The notes beneath the pieces are model-generated. The model saw only the letters and a program-made list of their open reading frames with translations, made no database searches and was not told where the DNA came from. From positions 186,001 to 250,000 of the forward strand of contig NZ_JAVIZX010000001.1 in assembly GCF_031453675.1 (NCBI RefSeq): 64,000 bases of DNA. The letters are read 5' to 3'. Positions 1 to 9,168 of the stretch are shown here, in pieces. Position numbers and translations under genes: made by a program. The DNA comes from Paracidovorax wautersii (GTDB lineage Bacteria > Pseudomonadota > Gammaproteobacteria > Burkholderiales > Burkholderiaceae_C). Numbering within the stretch: the first letter of the stretch is position 1; each line of letters starts with the position of its first letter.

Positions 1-1
1 T

Positions 2-67
2 CCGCGGGGCTGGAACTACTTCGCCACCCTGCGCAAGAAGCTGCGCTGGAACGAAGGGGGCTCCTGA
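2..67 (+). CDS. nadK: NAD kinase, C-terminal end (partial)
   Basis: Only the last 21 codons and the stop lie in the window; the gene begins upstream. The readable tail contains RGWNYFATLRKKL followed by RWNEGGS and a TGA at 65-67. This resembles the conserved end of beta-proteobacterial NAD kinases, which phosphorylate NAD to NADP in the cytoplasm. The recN start codon follows after a single base, so the two genes are probably co-transcribed. The nadK-recN order common in proteobacteria supports the call, but no catalytic motif is visible here. Confidence 0.7.
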   Translation, partial: PRGWNYFATLRKKLRWNEGGS

Positions 68-68
68 C

Positions 69-1832
69 ATGGCGCTCAAGCGGATCGCGCTGCGCGACTT
101 CGTGATCGTCGAGGCGCTCGACCTGGACCTGCACACCGGCTTCACCGTGCTCACCGGCGAAACCGGTGCGGGCAAATCCATCCTGATCGACGCGCTGCAG
201 ATGCTGCTGGGCGCCCGCGCCGATACCGGCGTGATCCGGGAAGGTGCGCAGCGCACCGACATCTGTGCCGAGTTCGACGGTCCGGCCGCCCTGTCGGTCT
301 GGCTGGACGAAGCCGGCATTCCGCAGGAAGACACCTTGCTGCTTCGCCGCACGATCGATGTGCAGGGCAAGAGCCGGGCGTGGGTGAACGGCATTCCGGC
401 CACGGCCGCGCAGATGCGCGCCATCGGCGACCACCTGCTGGACATCCATGGCCAGCACGCCTGGCAGAGCCTGACCCGGCCCGAGGCGGTACGCGGCCTG
501 CTCGACGCCTACGCCGGCGCGCAGACCCAGTCCCTGGCGGTGCTGTGGAGCGCGTGGCGCGATGCACAGCGCGCGCTGGCCCAGGCCCGCGCCGCGCAGG
601 ACACGCTGCAGCAGGAGCGCGAGCGCCTGCAGTGGCAGGTGGGCGAGGTCGACAAGCTGTCCCCCCGGGCGGACGAGTGGGACGAACTCAACGCCCAGCA
701 CACGCGGCTGTCGAACGCGCAGACGCTGCTCGACAGCGCCCAGGGCGCGCTCAGCGCCCTGGAAGACGACGACAGCGGCGCCCTGGGCCGCCTGGCGCAG
801 GCGCAGGACCTGCTGCAGGACCATGAGCACATGGACGAGGCGCTGCAGGCGATGAGGGAAGTGCTCACGTCCTGCATCGCCCAGGCCGGCGACGTAGCCC
901 ATTCGCTGCAGGGCTACCTGCGGCATACCGACCTGGACCCGGAACGGCTTCAGGCTCTGGATGAGCGGCTGTCGCAATGGATGTCGCTGGCGCGCCGCTA
1001 CAAGCGCACCCCGGCCGAGCTGCCGGGCTTGCTCGAAGGCTGGAAGGCCGAACTGCGCCAGCTCGACTCCGCGGCCGACCTGGCGGCGCTGGAAGCGCAG
1101 GAGCGCACGACGGCGGCTGTCTACCAGAAGGCTGCACGGGCCCTGTCGCAGCAGCGCACGCAGGCCGCCCCGCGCCTGGCGCAGGCCATCACCCAGGCGA
1201 TGCAGGGCCTGGGCATGACCGGGGGCCGCTTCGCGGTGTCCGTGGAGCCCGCCACCGAGCCCGGACCGCAAGGCATCGATGCCATCAGCTTCCTGGTCAG
1301 CAGCCACCCCGGCATGACGCCCAAGCCCATCGGCAAGGTGGCCTCCGGCGGCGAGCTGTCGCGCATCTCGCTGGCCATTTCCGTGACCACCAGCGAACTG
1401 GGCGAAGCACCCACGCTCATCTTTGACGAGGTGGATTCGGGCGTCGGCGGCGCCGTGGCCGAGACGGTCGGGCGCCTGATGCAGCAGCTCGGCCGCGACC
1501 GCCAGGTGCTGGCCGTCACCCATCTGCCGCAAGTGGCCGCCTGCGCCCACCACCACCTGGTCGTAGCCAAGCACAAGCGCGCCGAGGGAACCACCAGCGC
1601 CGTCACGCCTGCGCGGCATGAAGAACGGGTCCAGGAGCTGGCGCGCATGCTGGGCGGCGAGCGCGTGTCGGCCACCACGCTGGCCCATGCGCGCGAGATG
1701 CTGGAGGGGGCGGCCAGGCCGGCGGCAGCGCTTGCCGATGCTCCGTCCGCCGGCATGGCCCCGAAAGCACCGGCGGCCCGCAAAGCAGCAGTGAAAAAAG
1801 CCCCGGCCCAACCCACGACGAAAGCGCGCTGA
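69..1832 (+). CDS. recN: DNA repair protein RecN
   Basis: SMC-like ATPase of double-strand break repair, 587 residues. The N-terminal Walker A is GETGAGKS at residues 30-37. A long charged, Gln/Ala-rich central coiled coil spans roughly residues 150-370. The C-terminal half carries the ABC-type signature SGGELSRISLA and the Walker B/D-loop region LIFDEVDSGVGG. RecN is known to hold broken DNA ends for RecA-dependent recombination. The last ~40 residues are an Ala/Pro/Lys-rich tail that may be a flexible basic extension. The ATG lies one base after the nadK stop, and rapZ follows after 3 bp, so nadK-recN-rapZ reads as one operon. Length and motifs match the family. Confidence 0.97.
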   Translation: MALKRIALRDFVIVEALDLDLHTGFTVLTGETGAGKSILIDALQMLLGARADTGVIREGAQRTDICAEFDGPAALSVWLDEAGIPQEDTLLLRRTIDVQGKSRAWVNGIPATAAQMRAIGDHLLDIHGQHAWQSLTRPEAVRGLLDAYAGAQTQSLAVLWSAWRDAQRALAQARAAQDTLQQERERLQWQVGEVDKLSPRADEWDELNAQHTRLSNAQTLLDSAQGALSALEDDDSGALGRLAQAQDLLQDHEHMDEALQAMREVLTSCIAQAGDVAHSLQGYLRHTDLDPERLQALDERLSQWMSLARRYKRTPAELPGLLEGWKAELRQLDSAADLAALEAQERTTAAVYQKAARALSQQRTQAAPRLAQAITQAMQGLGMTGGRFAVSVEPATEPGPQGIDAISFLVSSHPGMTPKPIGKVASGGELSRISLAISVTTSELGEAPTLIFDEVDSGVGGAVAETVGRLMQQLGRDRQVLAVTHLPQVAACAHHHLVVAKHKRAEGTTSAVTPARHEERVQELARMLGGERVSATTLAHAREMLEGAARPAAALADAPSAGMAPKAPAARKAAVKKAPAQPTTKAR

Positions 1833-1835
1833 CGC

Positions 1836-2699
1836 ATGGCCCTCGACATCGTTCTGATCACCGGCATGTCCGGCTCCGGTAAATCCGTCGCACTGCACGC
1901 GCTGGAGGACGCCGGCTACTACTGCGTGGACAACCTGCCGCCGGAGTTGCTGGCATCGTTCGTCGCGCTGGAGCACCAGCACCACGGCAACCGCGTGGCC
2001 ATCGCCATGGACGTGCGCAGCGCCACCGCCCTGCCCCTGGTGCCGCAGCAGCTGGAACGGCTGCGCAGCCAGGGCGTGCGCGTGCAGTCGCTGTTCCTGG
2101 ACGCCACCACCGACGCGCTGGTGCGCCGCTTCTCCGAAACGCGCCGGCGCCATCCGCTGTCCAAGGAAGATCTGCGCGAGGGCCAGCGGGCCCTGCTCCA
2201 GACGATCGAGCTGGAGCGCGAGCTGCTGGCCGAGCTGCGCGAGCAGTCCCACGTGATCGACACGACGGCCCTGCGCTCGGCACAGCTGCAGAGCTACGTG
2301 AAGAGCCTGATCTCGATGGCGCAGGGCCAGCTCACGCTGATCTTCCAGTCGTTCGCCTTCAAGCGCGGGGTGCCGGTGGATGCGGACTACGTGTTCGACG
2401 TGCGCATGCTCCCCAACCCGCACTACGAAACCGGCCTGCGCGAGCTGACGGGCAAGGACCAGGCGGTGGTCGACTTCCTGCAGCTGCAGCCGGATGTCGC
2501 CCTGATGCAGACGCATATCCGGCAGTTCCTGGACCACTGGCTGCAGGCCATGGTGCAGAACCACCGCAGCTATGTCACCGTCGCCATCGGCTGCACCGGC
2601 GGGCAGCACCGCTCGGTCTATCTGGTCGAGCGGCTGGCGGCGGACTTCGGCGGCCGGCTACCGACCTTGCGCAGGCACCGCGAACTCGACGCCCGCTGA
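1836..2699 (+). CDS. rapZ: RNase adapter protein RapZ (nucleotide-binding)
   Basis: A protein of 287 residues with Walker A GMSGSGKS at residues 10-17 and the RapZ C-terminal signature [10 protein letters not shown] near residue 250. In Escherichia coli RapZ binds a small RNA and presents it to RNase E to tune glucosamine-6-phosphate synthase; in other bacteria the role is less clear. Length and both motifs agree with the family. It lies 3 bp after recN in the same direction. It ends facing mutY tail to tail, with a GC-rich palindrome and one copy of the dispersed repeat between them. Function in this organism is inferred from the family only. Confidence 0.95.
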   Translation: MALDIVLITGMSGSGKSVALHALEDAGYYCVDNLPPELLASFVALEHQHHGNRVAIAMDVRSATALPLVPQQLERLRSQGVRVQSLFLDATTDALVRRFSETRRRHPLSKEDLREGQRALLQTIELERELLAELREQSHVIDTTALRSAQLQSYVKSLISMAQGQLTLIFQSFAFKRGVPVDADYVFDVRMLPNPHYETGLRELTGKDQAVVDFLQLQPDVALMQTHIRQFLDHWLQAMVQNHRSYVTVAIGCTGGQHRSVYLVERLAADFGGRLPTLRRHRELDAR

Positions 2700-2751
2700 G
2701 CGGGCGGCAAACGGGGCGGCGTGACCGCGGCGAGAGCAGGAGTGAGCCCGA

Positions 2752-2767
2752 CCCCGCCGCGGCGGGG
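2752..2767. terminator. Perfect GC-only palindrome between convergent rapZ and mutY
   Basis: CCCCGCCG is followed directly by its reverse complement CGGCGGGG. The palindrome sits in the 131-bp gap between two converging genes and could slow RNA polymerase. There is no T-tract on either side and no free loop, so it is at best a weak terminator candidate. Confidence 0.25.
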
Positions 2768-2780
2768 GAATTCTGATAGA

Positions 2781-2828
2781 AATGGGCTGCAGCGCTTATG
2801 GAATAAGCGCATACAGCTATCATTTTGA
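2781..2828 (+). repeat. Dispersed intergenic repeat, copy A
   Basis: Member of the ~50-bp family seen nine times in this window. The core is GCGCTTAT, 3 nt, ATAAGCGC, followed by a CAGCTATC box and an AT-rich end. It lies between the convergent ends of rapZ and mutY. Orientation is defined here as + when the AGCTAT box is downstream of the core. Confidence 0.75.
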
Positions 2829-2830
2829 TA

Positions 2831-3931
2831 TCACCCTACCGTAGGATGCAGCGGCAGCAAGGGCAGATCGTCCAGCAGCTTGCGTACCGGGGCGGGCAGC
2901 CCCAGATCCGGCCAGTCCGCAGGGGCAAACCAGCCGATGCCGGTCACCGACCCCTGCTCTGCACCGGTCAGAAGCGCGCTCCCCTCCACTTGCGCCACGA
3001 CGGGATGCAGGTGGAGGTCCCGGTGCGTCAACACATGCAGGAAACCAGACAGGTCCTGCAGCGGTGCACGGGCCAGCCCGGCCTGCGCCACATGGTTCTC
3101 CAGCGCCGCGCGGTCGGCAAACACCGGCGGGCAGTACAGGCCCGCCCAGATGCCCGGTGACGGCCGGCGCTCCAGCCACAGGCGACCTTGCCCGTCTCGC
3201 TGCAGCAGCAACCACCAGGATTGCGCGCTGCGGCTCAGCTTGCGCGTGCGCACCGGGTAGTGCTCCGGGTTGCCCGAGCGCCGCGCAACGCAGGCCTCGT
3301 GCAATGGGCAGACGATGCAGGCCGGCTTCTTGGGCGAGCAGATGCTGGCGCCCAGATCCATCAGGCCTTGCGTGTAGCGCGGCATCGCGCGCTCTAGGTC
3401 GGCGTGCGGCAGCAGTGCCTCCGCGCGCTCCCACAGCGCACGCTCGTTGCGCGCCACGGCCAGGTCGGCGTCGAAGCCGAGCACGCGGGTGAGTACGCGC
3501 CGCACATTGGCGTCCAGGATGGGTGCACGCACGCCGAAGCAGAACGAGGCGATCGCCCCGGCCGTGGACCGGCCGATGCCCGGCAGCGCAGATAGCTCAT
3601 CCACGGTGCGCGGAAAGTGCCCGCCGTGGCGCTCCACCACCAATTGCGCGCAGCGGTGCAGGTTGCGCGCCCGGCTGTAGTAGCCCAGCCCGCTCCAGAG
3701 CGCCAGCACATCGTCCTGCGGTGCAGCCGCCAGCGCGCCCACATCGGGGAACCGCGCCAGGAAGCGGGGGTAGTAATCCAGCACGGTGGCCACCTGCGTC
3801 TGTTGCAGCATGATCTCGGAGAGCCACACGCGGTAGGCGTCGCGCGTGTTCTGCCACGGCAGATGGTTGCGCCCATGCTCTGCCTGCCACCGCACGACCT
3901 GCGCGGCGACGCTGTCTTCCTGCCCGCTCAT
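2831..3931 (-). CDS. mutY: A/G-specific adenine glycosylase MutY
   Basis: A 366-residue DNA glycosylase that removes adenine mispaired with 8-oxoguanine. Visible features are LSEIMLQQTQ with the catalytic Glu (about residue 40), the helix-hairpin-helix LPGIGRSTAGAI, and the iron-sulfur loop with Cys spacing C-X6-C-X2-C-X5-C (CSPKKPACIVCPLHEAC). A C-terminal NUDIX-like 8-oxoG recognition domain follows. The ATG overlaps the stop of the upstream GTPase gene (ATGA arrangement), so the two are translationally coupled. mutM lies just beyond on the same strand, so two enzymes of the GO repair system sit in one minus-strand block. A longer in-frame reading extends far upstream but runs inside the GTPase gene and is not real. 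Confidence 0.97.
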   Translation of the reverse strand: MSGQEDSVAAQVVRWQAEHGRNHLPWQNTRDAYRVWLSEIMLQQTQVATVLDYYPRFLARFPDVGALAAAPQDDVLALWSGLGYYSRARNLHRCAQLVVERHGGHFPRTVDELSALPGIGRSTAGAIASFCFGVRAPILDANVRRVLTRVLGFDADLAVARNERALWERAEALLPHADLERAMPRYTQGLMDLGASICSPKKPACIVCPLHEACVARRSGNPEHYPVRTRKLSRSAQSWWLLLQRDGQGRLWLERRPSPGIWAGLYCPPVFADRAALENHVAQAGLARAPLQDLSGFLHVLTHRDLHLHPVVAQVEGSALLTGAEQGSVTGIGWFAPADWPDLGLPAPVRKLLDDLPLLPLHPTVG

Positions 3932-5889
3932 GCCGGCAAGGTCTGCGGCTGCGTATCGGCGGCGTCTGCCATCGGCAGCGCAACCAGCTGGGAGGTCAGC
4001 TCTCCCAGTCGGGTTTCCAGCTGCGCCAGATCCTGCTCCGCCTGCTCGATCTCGCCGATGCGTTCCGCCAGGCCGCTGGCCGCATGCTGGATGCGGTCCA
4101 CGGCCTCGATGCGCCGGGCGAAGCTGCGCTTGCGCTCGCGCAGTTGGGCATCCAGCTGTGCCGTGGCCGACTTGCTCCACAGCTCCAAGTCGTTGGCGGC
4201 CGACTCGAAGACGGTGCGCAGGCGCATGGCCAGCGCACGCACCAGCCGCTGCGCGAACTCGGGCTGCGCAAGACGCAGCGCATGGCCGACACCCACGTAT
4301 TGCAGATGCCGCTGCTCGATCTGGCCGATCTCCGCCACGAAGGGCTCCATCTGCGGCGCGGCAGGCACCTGCAGAGAGAACCCGAACTCCGAGTTGAGCT
4401 GGCGGAAGGTGCCGTTCAGCATGGCGTGGATCTCGGTCGCCGACGATTGGACCGTGTCCATGATCGCCTTGATCCGTTCGAAGGTCTCCAAGTAGACCTT
4501 GCGCGCGCCCAGCTTGAGCCCGCGGTTCTGCAGCGCGTCGGTCAGCGCCGCCAGCTCGGCCTTGAGCGAGCGCGGCCCCAGCTGATGGAACACGTCGCGC
4601 AACAGCTTGAGGTGCACGGCACGCAGCGCCTGGATCTTGGCCGTGCTGGCCTCGAACTCGTGCTGTTCCTGCTGGATGCGCCCGCGCATCGACTCGATGA
4701 CCGACGCATTCTTGCCGCGCAGGCTGCGCAGTTCGAGCATCTGGTCGTCCAGATCGCGGCGGCGGATATTGATGACACGCGCGGTTTCGGCCCGCAGCCC
4801 GGCCACACCGGACGCCACGGTCGAGCGCAGGATGGCCTGCCGCTTGCCCATGACGCCCTGTGAGAGCACGTCTTCCAGGCGCGGCAGCCCGCTGCTCTCC
4901 AGCAGCAGGTCGTCGCACTGGATCTTGGCGACGAGCCCTTTCTGCGCCGAAACGGGGACCACCTGATCGAGCGGCACCCCCAGGATCTCCGCCGACGTGG
5001 CGCACTGGCGCTGCAATTGCTCGTGCACCTGCTCGGCCGTGTTGAGCGTGTCCCACAGCGTGTCGATCTTGTTGAGCACGACCAGGCGTGCGTCGGTGCT
5101 GCCTTCAGGGGCGCTCAGATGGTCGCGCCAGATGGCCAGGTCCGAACGGGTCACGCCCGTGTCGGCTGCCAGGATGAACACCACGGCGTGCGCCTGGGGA
5201 ATCAGGTGGATGGTCAGCTCGGGTTCCGCGCCGACGGCGTTCAGCCCCGGCGTGTCCAGGATGACCAGCCCCTGTTTGAGCAGCGGATGCGGAATATTGA
5301 TGAGCGCGTGGCGCCACAGAGGCACCTCGACCCGTCCCTGCGCGTCGGGCAGGGGGTTGTCCTCGGGCGCGTCGTCGTGCCAGAAGCCCAGGGCGCGGGC
5401 CTCGTCCTGCGTGACGCGCCGCACCTCCGAGACTTTCTGCAGCGCCTCGGCCAACTGGTCCGGCCGGGCGACGTCCAGCGCAATCTCCACCCAGCGCTCC
5501 GGCCTGTGGCGCCACTCGGCCAGCCCCTGCGGCTGCAGCCGGGTGTCGATGGGCAGCAGACGCAGGCTGGGCGGGCTGGCGGGGTCATAGCCCAGTTCGG
5601 TGGGGCACATGGTCGTGCGGCCCGCGCTGGCCGGCATGATGCGGCGGCCATAGTCGGCAAAGAACAGGGCATTGATCAGTTCGGACTTGCCGCGCGAGAA
5701 CTCGGCGACGAAGGCCACCATCACCTTGTCGCTGCGCACCTGAGACTCCAGGCGCCGCAGACGCTCCTCCACCGCCGAGTCCATGAGCTCATGCGAGCCC
5801 AGCCACCCGGCGAGTTGCTGCAGTTGCTGCGCGAACGCCCGTCGCCAGGCGCCGTGCTGGTCGAACTGTTCGTTGAATGAGGGTCCCAC
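3928..5889 (-). CDS. Dynamin-family GTPase
   Basis: A 653-residue protein with the G motifs of a large GTPase: P-loop AEFSRGKSE near residue 60, DxxG as LDTPGL, and NKID for guanine recognition. A long, strongly helical C-terminal half with probable coiled coils follows, ending in a Gln/Glu/Leu-rich heptad region. I see no convincing transmembrane paddle. Bacterial dynamin-like proteins act in membrane remodelling or stress protection, but this subfamily's job is not known to me. I chose the GTG at 5889 because AGGAG stands 5-9 bp before it. The reading frame stays open further upstream but with poor starts. It overlaps mutY by 4 bp, an unusual pairing. Confidence 0.85.
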   Translation of the reverse strand: MGPSFNEQFDQHGAWRRAFAQQLQQLAGWLGSHELMDSAVEERLRRLESQVRSDKVMVAFVAEFSRGKSELINALFFADYGRRIMPASAGRTTMCPTELGYDPASPPSLRLLPIDTRLQPQGLAEWRHRPERWVEIALDVARPDQLAEALQKVSEVRRVTQDEARALGFWHDDAPEDNPLPDAQGRVEVPLWRHALINIPHPLLKQGLVILDTPGLNAVGAEPELTIHLIPQAHAVVFILAADTGVTRSDLAIWRDHLSAPEGSTDARLVVLNKIDTLWDTLNTAEQVHEQLQRQCATSAEILGVPLDQVVPVSAQKGLVAKIQCDDLLLESSGLPRLEDVLSQGVMGKRQAILRSTVASGVAGLRAETARVINIRRRDLDDQMLELRSLRGKNASVIESMRGRIQQEQHEFEASTAKIQALRAVHLKLLRDVFHQLGPRSLKAELAALTDALQNRGLKLGARKVYLETFERIKAIMDTVQSSATEIHAMLNGTFRQLNSEFGFSLQVPAAPQMEPFVAEIGQIEQRHLQYVGVGHALRLAQPEFAQRLVRALAMRLRTVFESAANDLELWSKSATAQLDAQLRERKRSFARRIEAVDRIQHAASGLAERIGEIEQAEQDLAQLETRLGELTSQLVALPMADAADTQPQTLPA

Positions 5890-5999
5890 TTTGCTCCTGG
5901 ATCGCAGTGCCTGCCCAGCGCAAGCTGGCGGGGCTGGTTCACAAAATATAGCACCCCAGGGATCGCACCGGATCCGCTGCCCCGCCGCGCCTTGCGGTG

Positions 6000-6821
6000 T
6001 CAGGCGCGCTGGCAGCGGATGCAGTAGTACGTGCTGCGCTGGCCCTGCCGCAGCAGCCGTACGGCGGTGCCGCAGGCGCGGCATGGCAGGCCGTCGCGCC
6101 CATAGACATTCGCTTCCAGCTGGAAGTGGCCGGCGTTGCCATCGGCGCTGGAAAAATCCCGCAGCGTGGTACCGCCCCGCTCCACAGCACGTGCCAGGAC
6201 CTCGCGGATGGCCGCGTGCAGCCGGCGCGCCCGCTGGGGGCCGATGGCCGACGCCTTCACCGTCGGCCGGATGCCGGCCAGGAACAGCACCTCCGACGCA
6301 TAGATATTGCCGACCCCCACCACGAGCTTGCCGCCCAGCAGCAGCGGTTTGATGGGGGTGCGGCTGGCACGCAGCCCCGTCAGGAAACGCTCCGCCGTGA
6401 AATCATCCGACAGCGGCTCCATGCCCAGTCCCTGCAGCAGCTTGACCGCCACCGGATCCGCCTCGGCACCTGCCCACACCACGGCGCCGAAGCGACGCGG
6501 ATCGTGCAGCCGCAAGACGCCGCGGTCGGTCACCATCTCGAAGTGGTCGTGCCCACCCGGCGGCGGAAGGCTAGGGGCGAAGCGCAGGCTGCCCGACATG
6601 CCCAGGTGGATCAGCAGCAGCCCGGCCCCCTCGTCCAGATCGACCAGCAGGTACTTGCCCCGCCGCCGCACCCCTGCCACGCGCCGGCCCACCAGCTGCG
6701 CCGGGTCGAGCCCCAGCGCCCAGCGCAGCGGCTTGCCCAGGGTGACGGAACCAATGCGCGCGCCGGCAATCGCATCGGCAAAGCTGCGCCGCGTGACCTC
6801 CACCTCGGGCAACTCAGGCAT
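6000..6821 (-). CDS. mutM: Formamidopyrimidine-DNA glycosylase MutM (Fpg)
   Basis: A 273-residue base-excision enzyme that removes 8-oxoguanine and formamidopyrimidines and cuts the abasic site. The N-terminus MPELPEVE supplies the catalytic Pro2 and Glu3. GKYLLVDL contains the conserved Lys. The C-terminal zinc finger is CRACG followed 16 residues later by CIRC. It is divergent from the TPR gene that starts 29 bp away, and a dynamin GTPase and mutY follow on the same strand after 110 bp. The length is typical. Confidence 0.97.
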   Translation of the reverse strand: MPELPEVEVTRRSFADAIAGARIGSVTLGKPLRWALGLDPAQLVGRRVAGVRRRGKYLLVDLDEGAGLLLIHLGMSGSLRFAPSLPPPGGHDHFEMVTDRGVLRLHDPRRFGAVVWAGAEADPVAVKLLQGLGMEPLSDDFTAERFLTGLRASRTPIKPLLLGGKLVVGVGNIYASEVLFLAGIRPTVKASAIGPQRARRLHAAIREVLARAVERGGTTLRDFSSADGNAGHFQLEANVYGRDGLPCRACGTAVRLLRQGQRSTYYCIRCQRA

Positions 6822-6850
6822 ATCGACACTCTTCGGAAAGTACTCTAGGC

Positions 6851-8647
6851 ATGGATTATTATGGGTCGATGGTGCAATCTCATCGTTTCAAGGCCATTGC
6901 TCTGGCCTGCATGCTGGCGCTGTCGGCCGGCGCCGTTCAGGCCCAATCGCAGCCCCCCGAGCCCATCCAGGCGGCTCCAGCGGAAACCGATGACGACCCC
7001 TCCTCCAGCGACGCCCGCGCCGCCCTGGACGCAGAACTCTTCTATGAAATCCTGCTGGGCGAGATGACCTCCAGCACGGGCGATCCCGGCACCGGCTACG
7101 CCCTCATGCTCGAAGCCGCCCGGCGCAGCCGCGACGGCCAGCTCTACCGGCGCGCCACGGACATCGCGCTGCAGTCCCGTTCAGCCGAGTACGCGTTGAT
7201 CGCTGCCAAGGCGTGGAAGGAAGCGCTGCCCCAGTCCCGCGAAGCCAACCGCTACGTGCTGCAGATCCTGATCGCGCTCAACCGCATCGGCGAGACCCCT
7301 GAGTTGCTGCAGCGGGAATTGGCGCAGTCGACCGTGCGCGCGCGCATCGCCACCATCCAGGCGCTGCCGCCGCTCTATGGCCGGGCCAGCGACAAGAAGC
7401 TGGCAGCGGCGGTGGTGGAGCAGGCACTGGCCAACGAACTCACCCATCCGGCCGTGGGACCTACGGCATGGACCACCATCGGACGCATGCGGCTGGTCGC
7501 GGACGACAAGCCCGGCGCACTGGAAGCCGTCAAGCAGGCCCAGGCCCTGGAAGCAGGCAACGACGGCGCCGCCTTGCTGTCCATGCTGCTCGTCGAGCAA
7601 GGCGTATCGCAGGCCGAACCCTTGCTGGCACGCTATCTGGCGGGCAGCCCGCTGCCGGAAATCCGCATGGCGTACGCGCGCACGCTGATCGAGACGCAGC
7701 GGCTGAACGACGCGCAGGCGCAGGTGGATGCGGTCACTCGGGAAAAGCCGGACCTGCCCGAGGCGTGGCTGGTGCAGGCCTCGCTGCACCTGCAGGCGCA
7801 GAGGCTGGTCGAAGCACAGGCCTCGCTGCAGCAGTTCCAGTCGCTGGTGGAGCCCCTGCCCGCCGGCGATCCGCGCCGCAGCGCCCTGTCCCAGGCCTAT
7901 CTGATGCAGGCGCAGATTGCCGAGAAGCAAGGCAACTTCGCTCAGGCGGAAACCTGGCTCTCCCGGATCGACAACACGGCCGACCTGTTCAGCGCGCAGA
8001 CCCGCCGGGCCTCTCTGCTGGCGCGCCAGGGCAAGCTCGCGGAGGCGCAAACCCTCATCCGAGGCCTGCCCGCCGCCACGCCCGAAGACGAGCGCACCAA
8101 ACTGCTGGCTGAGGTGCAACTGCTGCGCGACGCGCAGAAGCACCAGGAAGCCTTCGATCTGCAGTCGCGCGTCGTCGCCCTCAAGCCTCAGGACAACGAT
8201 CTGGTCTACGACCAGGCGATGCTGGCCGAAAAGGCGGGCAAGCTGGACGTGATGGAAAAGCTGCTGCGCGAGATCATCGCCCGGCAGCCCGACTACCACC
8301 ACGCCTACAACGCGCTGGGCTACTCCCTGGCCGAGCGTGGCGTGCGCCTGCCTGAAGCCCGGCAGTTGATCACCAAGGCGCTTGAACTGGCGCCCGGCGA
8401 CCCCTTCATCACCGACAGCCTGGCCTGGGTGGAATTCCGCCTGGGCAACGCTGCCGAGGCGGCGCGCCTGCTGGAGGAGGCCTTCAAGAAGCAGCCGGAC
8501 GCGGAAATCGCAGCCCACTGGGGCGAAGTGCTTTGGACGCTGGGCCAGCGCGAGCGGGCCAACGCGGTCTGGCGCGACGGTCTGAAGATCAACCGCGACA
8601 ACGGCACGCTGAAAGACACGCTGAAACGGCTCGGAGCGAATCCGTGA
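6851..8647 (+). CDS. Tetratricopeptide repeat protein, exported
   Basis: A 598-residue protein with an N-terminal signal peptide (hydrophobic stretch [15 protein letters not shown], then Gln), followed by repeated Ala/Leu-rich helical pairs typical of TPRs. The clearest repeats lie at about residues 480-560 ([16 protein letters not shown] and [18 protein letters not shown]). It is probably a periplasmic or outer-membrane-associated scaffold. It overlaps lolB by 4 bp (GTGA), and proteins of this kind commonly precede lolB in Burkholderiales, suggesting an envelope role. ATG 6851 is used; the ATG at 6869, closer to the signal peptide, is an equally good start. The intergenic space to mutM is so short that promoters must lie partly inside mutM. 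Confidence 0.85.
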   Translation: MDYYGSMVQSHRFKAIALACMLALSAGAVQAQSQPPEPIQAAPAETDDDPSSSDARAALDAELFYEILLGEMTSSTGDPGTGYALMLEAARRSRDGQLYRRATDIALQSRSAEYALIAAKAWKEALPQSREANRYVLQILIALNRIGETPELLQRELAQSTVRARIATIQALPPLYGRASDKKLAAAVVEQALANELTHPAVGPTAWTTIGRMRLVADDKPGALEAVKQAQALEAGNDGAALLSMLLVEQGVSQAEPLLARYLAGSPLPEIRMAYARTLIETQRLNDAQAQVDAVTREKPDLPEAWLVQASLHLQAQRLVEAQASLQQFQSLVEPLPAGDPRRSALSQAYLMQAQIAEKQGNFAQAETWLSRIDNTADLFSAQTRRASLLARQGKLAEAQTLIRGLPAATPEDERTKLLAEVQLLRDAQKHQEAFDLQSRVVALKPQDNDLVYDQAMLAEKAGKLDVMEKLLREIIARQPDYHHAYNALGYSLAERGVRLPEARQLITKALELAPGDPFITDSLAWVEFRLGNAAEAARLLEEAFKKQPDAEIAAHWGEVLWTLGQRERANAVWRDGLKINRDNGTLKDTLKRLGANP

Positions 8648-9162
8648 GCCCGGGCATCGCCGTGGCAGCCGGGGGTTTCCGGCGCCGGGTGCGCGTACTC
8701 GCCGCATTGTGTGCCATCGGTGCGCTGGCAGCATGCAGCCAGCCGCCTGCGCCGGCCAGCGGCGCTACCGACCAATGGAGCGGCCGCCTGGCGTTGCAGG
8801 TGGAAGACGCTGCCTCGCAGTCGTTCAGCGCCGGATTCGAACTGCAGGGCCGGCCCGAACGGGGGCAGCTCACGCTGCTCAACCCGCTGGGCAATGTGAT
8901 CGCCACATTGGAGTGGGAACCGGGCCAGGCCGTCCTCGTCTCGGGCCAGGAACGACGCGTTTCTGCGTCGCTCGATGCGCTGGTGCAGGAGCTGCTGGGC
9001 GGCCCCGTGCCGGTCACCGCCTTGTTCGGCTGGCTGCAGGGCGACCCCGTGCAGGCCACCGGCTGGCAGGCCGACCTGAGCGCACTGCCCCATGGCCGCA
9101 TCATGGCACAGCGCTTCAGCCCGCCGCCGCAGGCCACGCTGCGCATCGCATTGAGCCAGTGA
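8644..9162 (+). CDS. lolB: Outer membrane lipoprotein insertion protein LolB
   Basis: A 172-residue lipoprotein. The signal peptide ends in the lipobox LAAC (Cys about residue 31), followed by a beta-rich domain beginning DQWSGRLALQVED, as in LolB, which receives lipoproteins from LolA and inserts them into the outer membrane. The GTG start overlaps the stop of the TPR gene; without it the reading frame would begin inside the TPR gene with no lipobox context. The neighbours ispE, tRNA-Gln, prs, rplY and pth reproduce the classic proteobacterial order around lolB, which supports the call despite low sequence conservation of the family. Confidence 0.9.
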   Translation: MSPGIAVAAGGFRRRVRVLAALCAIGALAACSQPPAPASGATDQWSGRLALQVEDAASQSFSAGFELQGRPERGQLTLLNPLGNVIATLEWEPGQAVLVSGQERRVSASLDALVQELLGGPVPVTALFGWLQGDPVQATGWQADLSALPHGRIMAQRFSPPPQATLRIALSQ

Positions 9163-9168
9163 GCCTAC

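Noticed and set aside
3932-5056. Extended mutY reading frame to 741 residues
   Set aside because: The extra part is antisense-like, low-complexity sequence inside the dynamin GTPase gene; MutY has its normal length from 3931.
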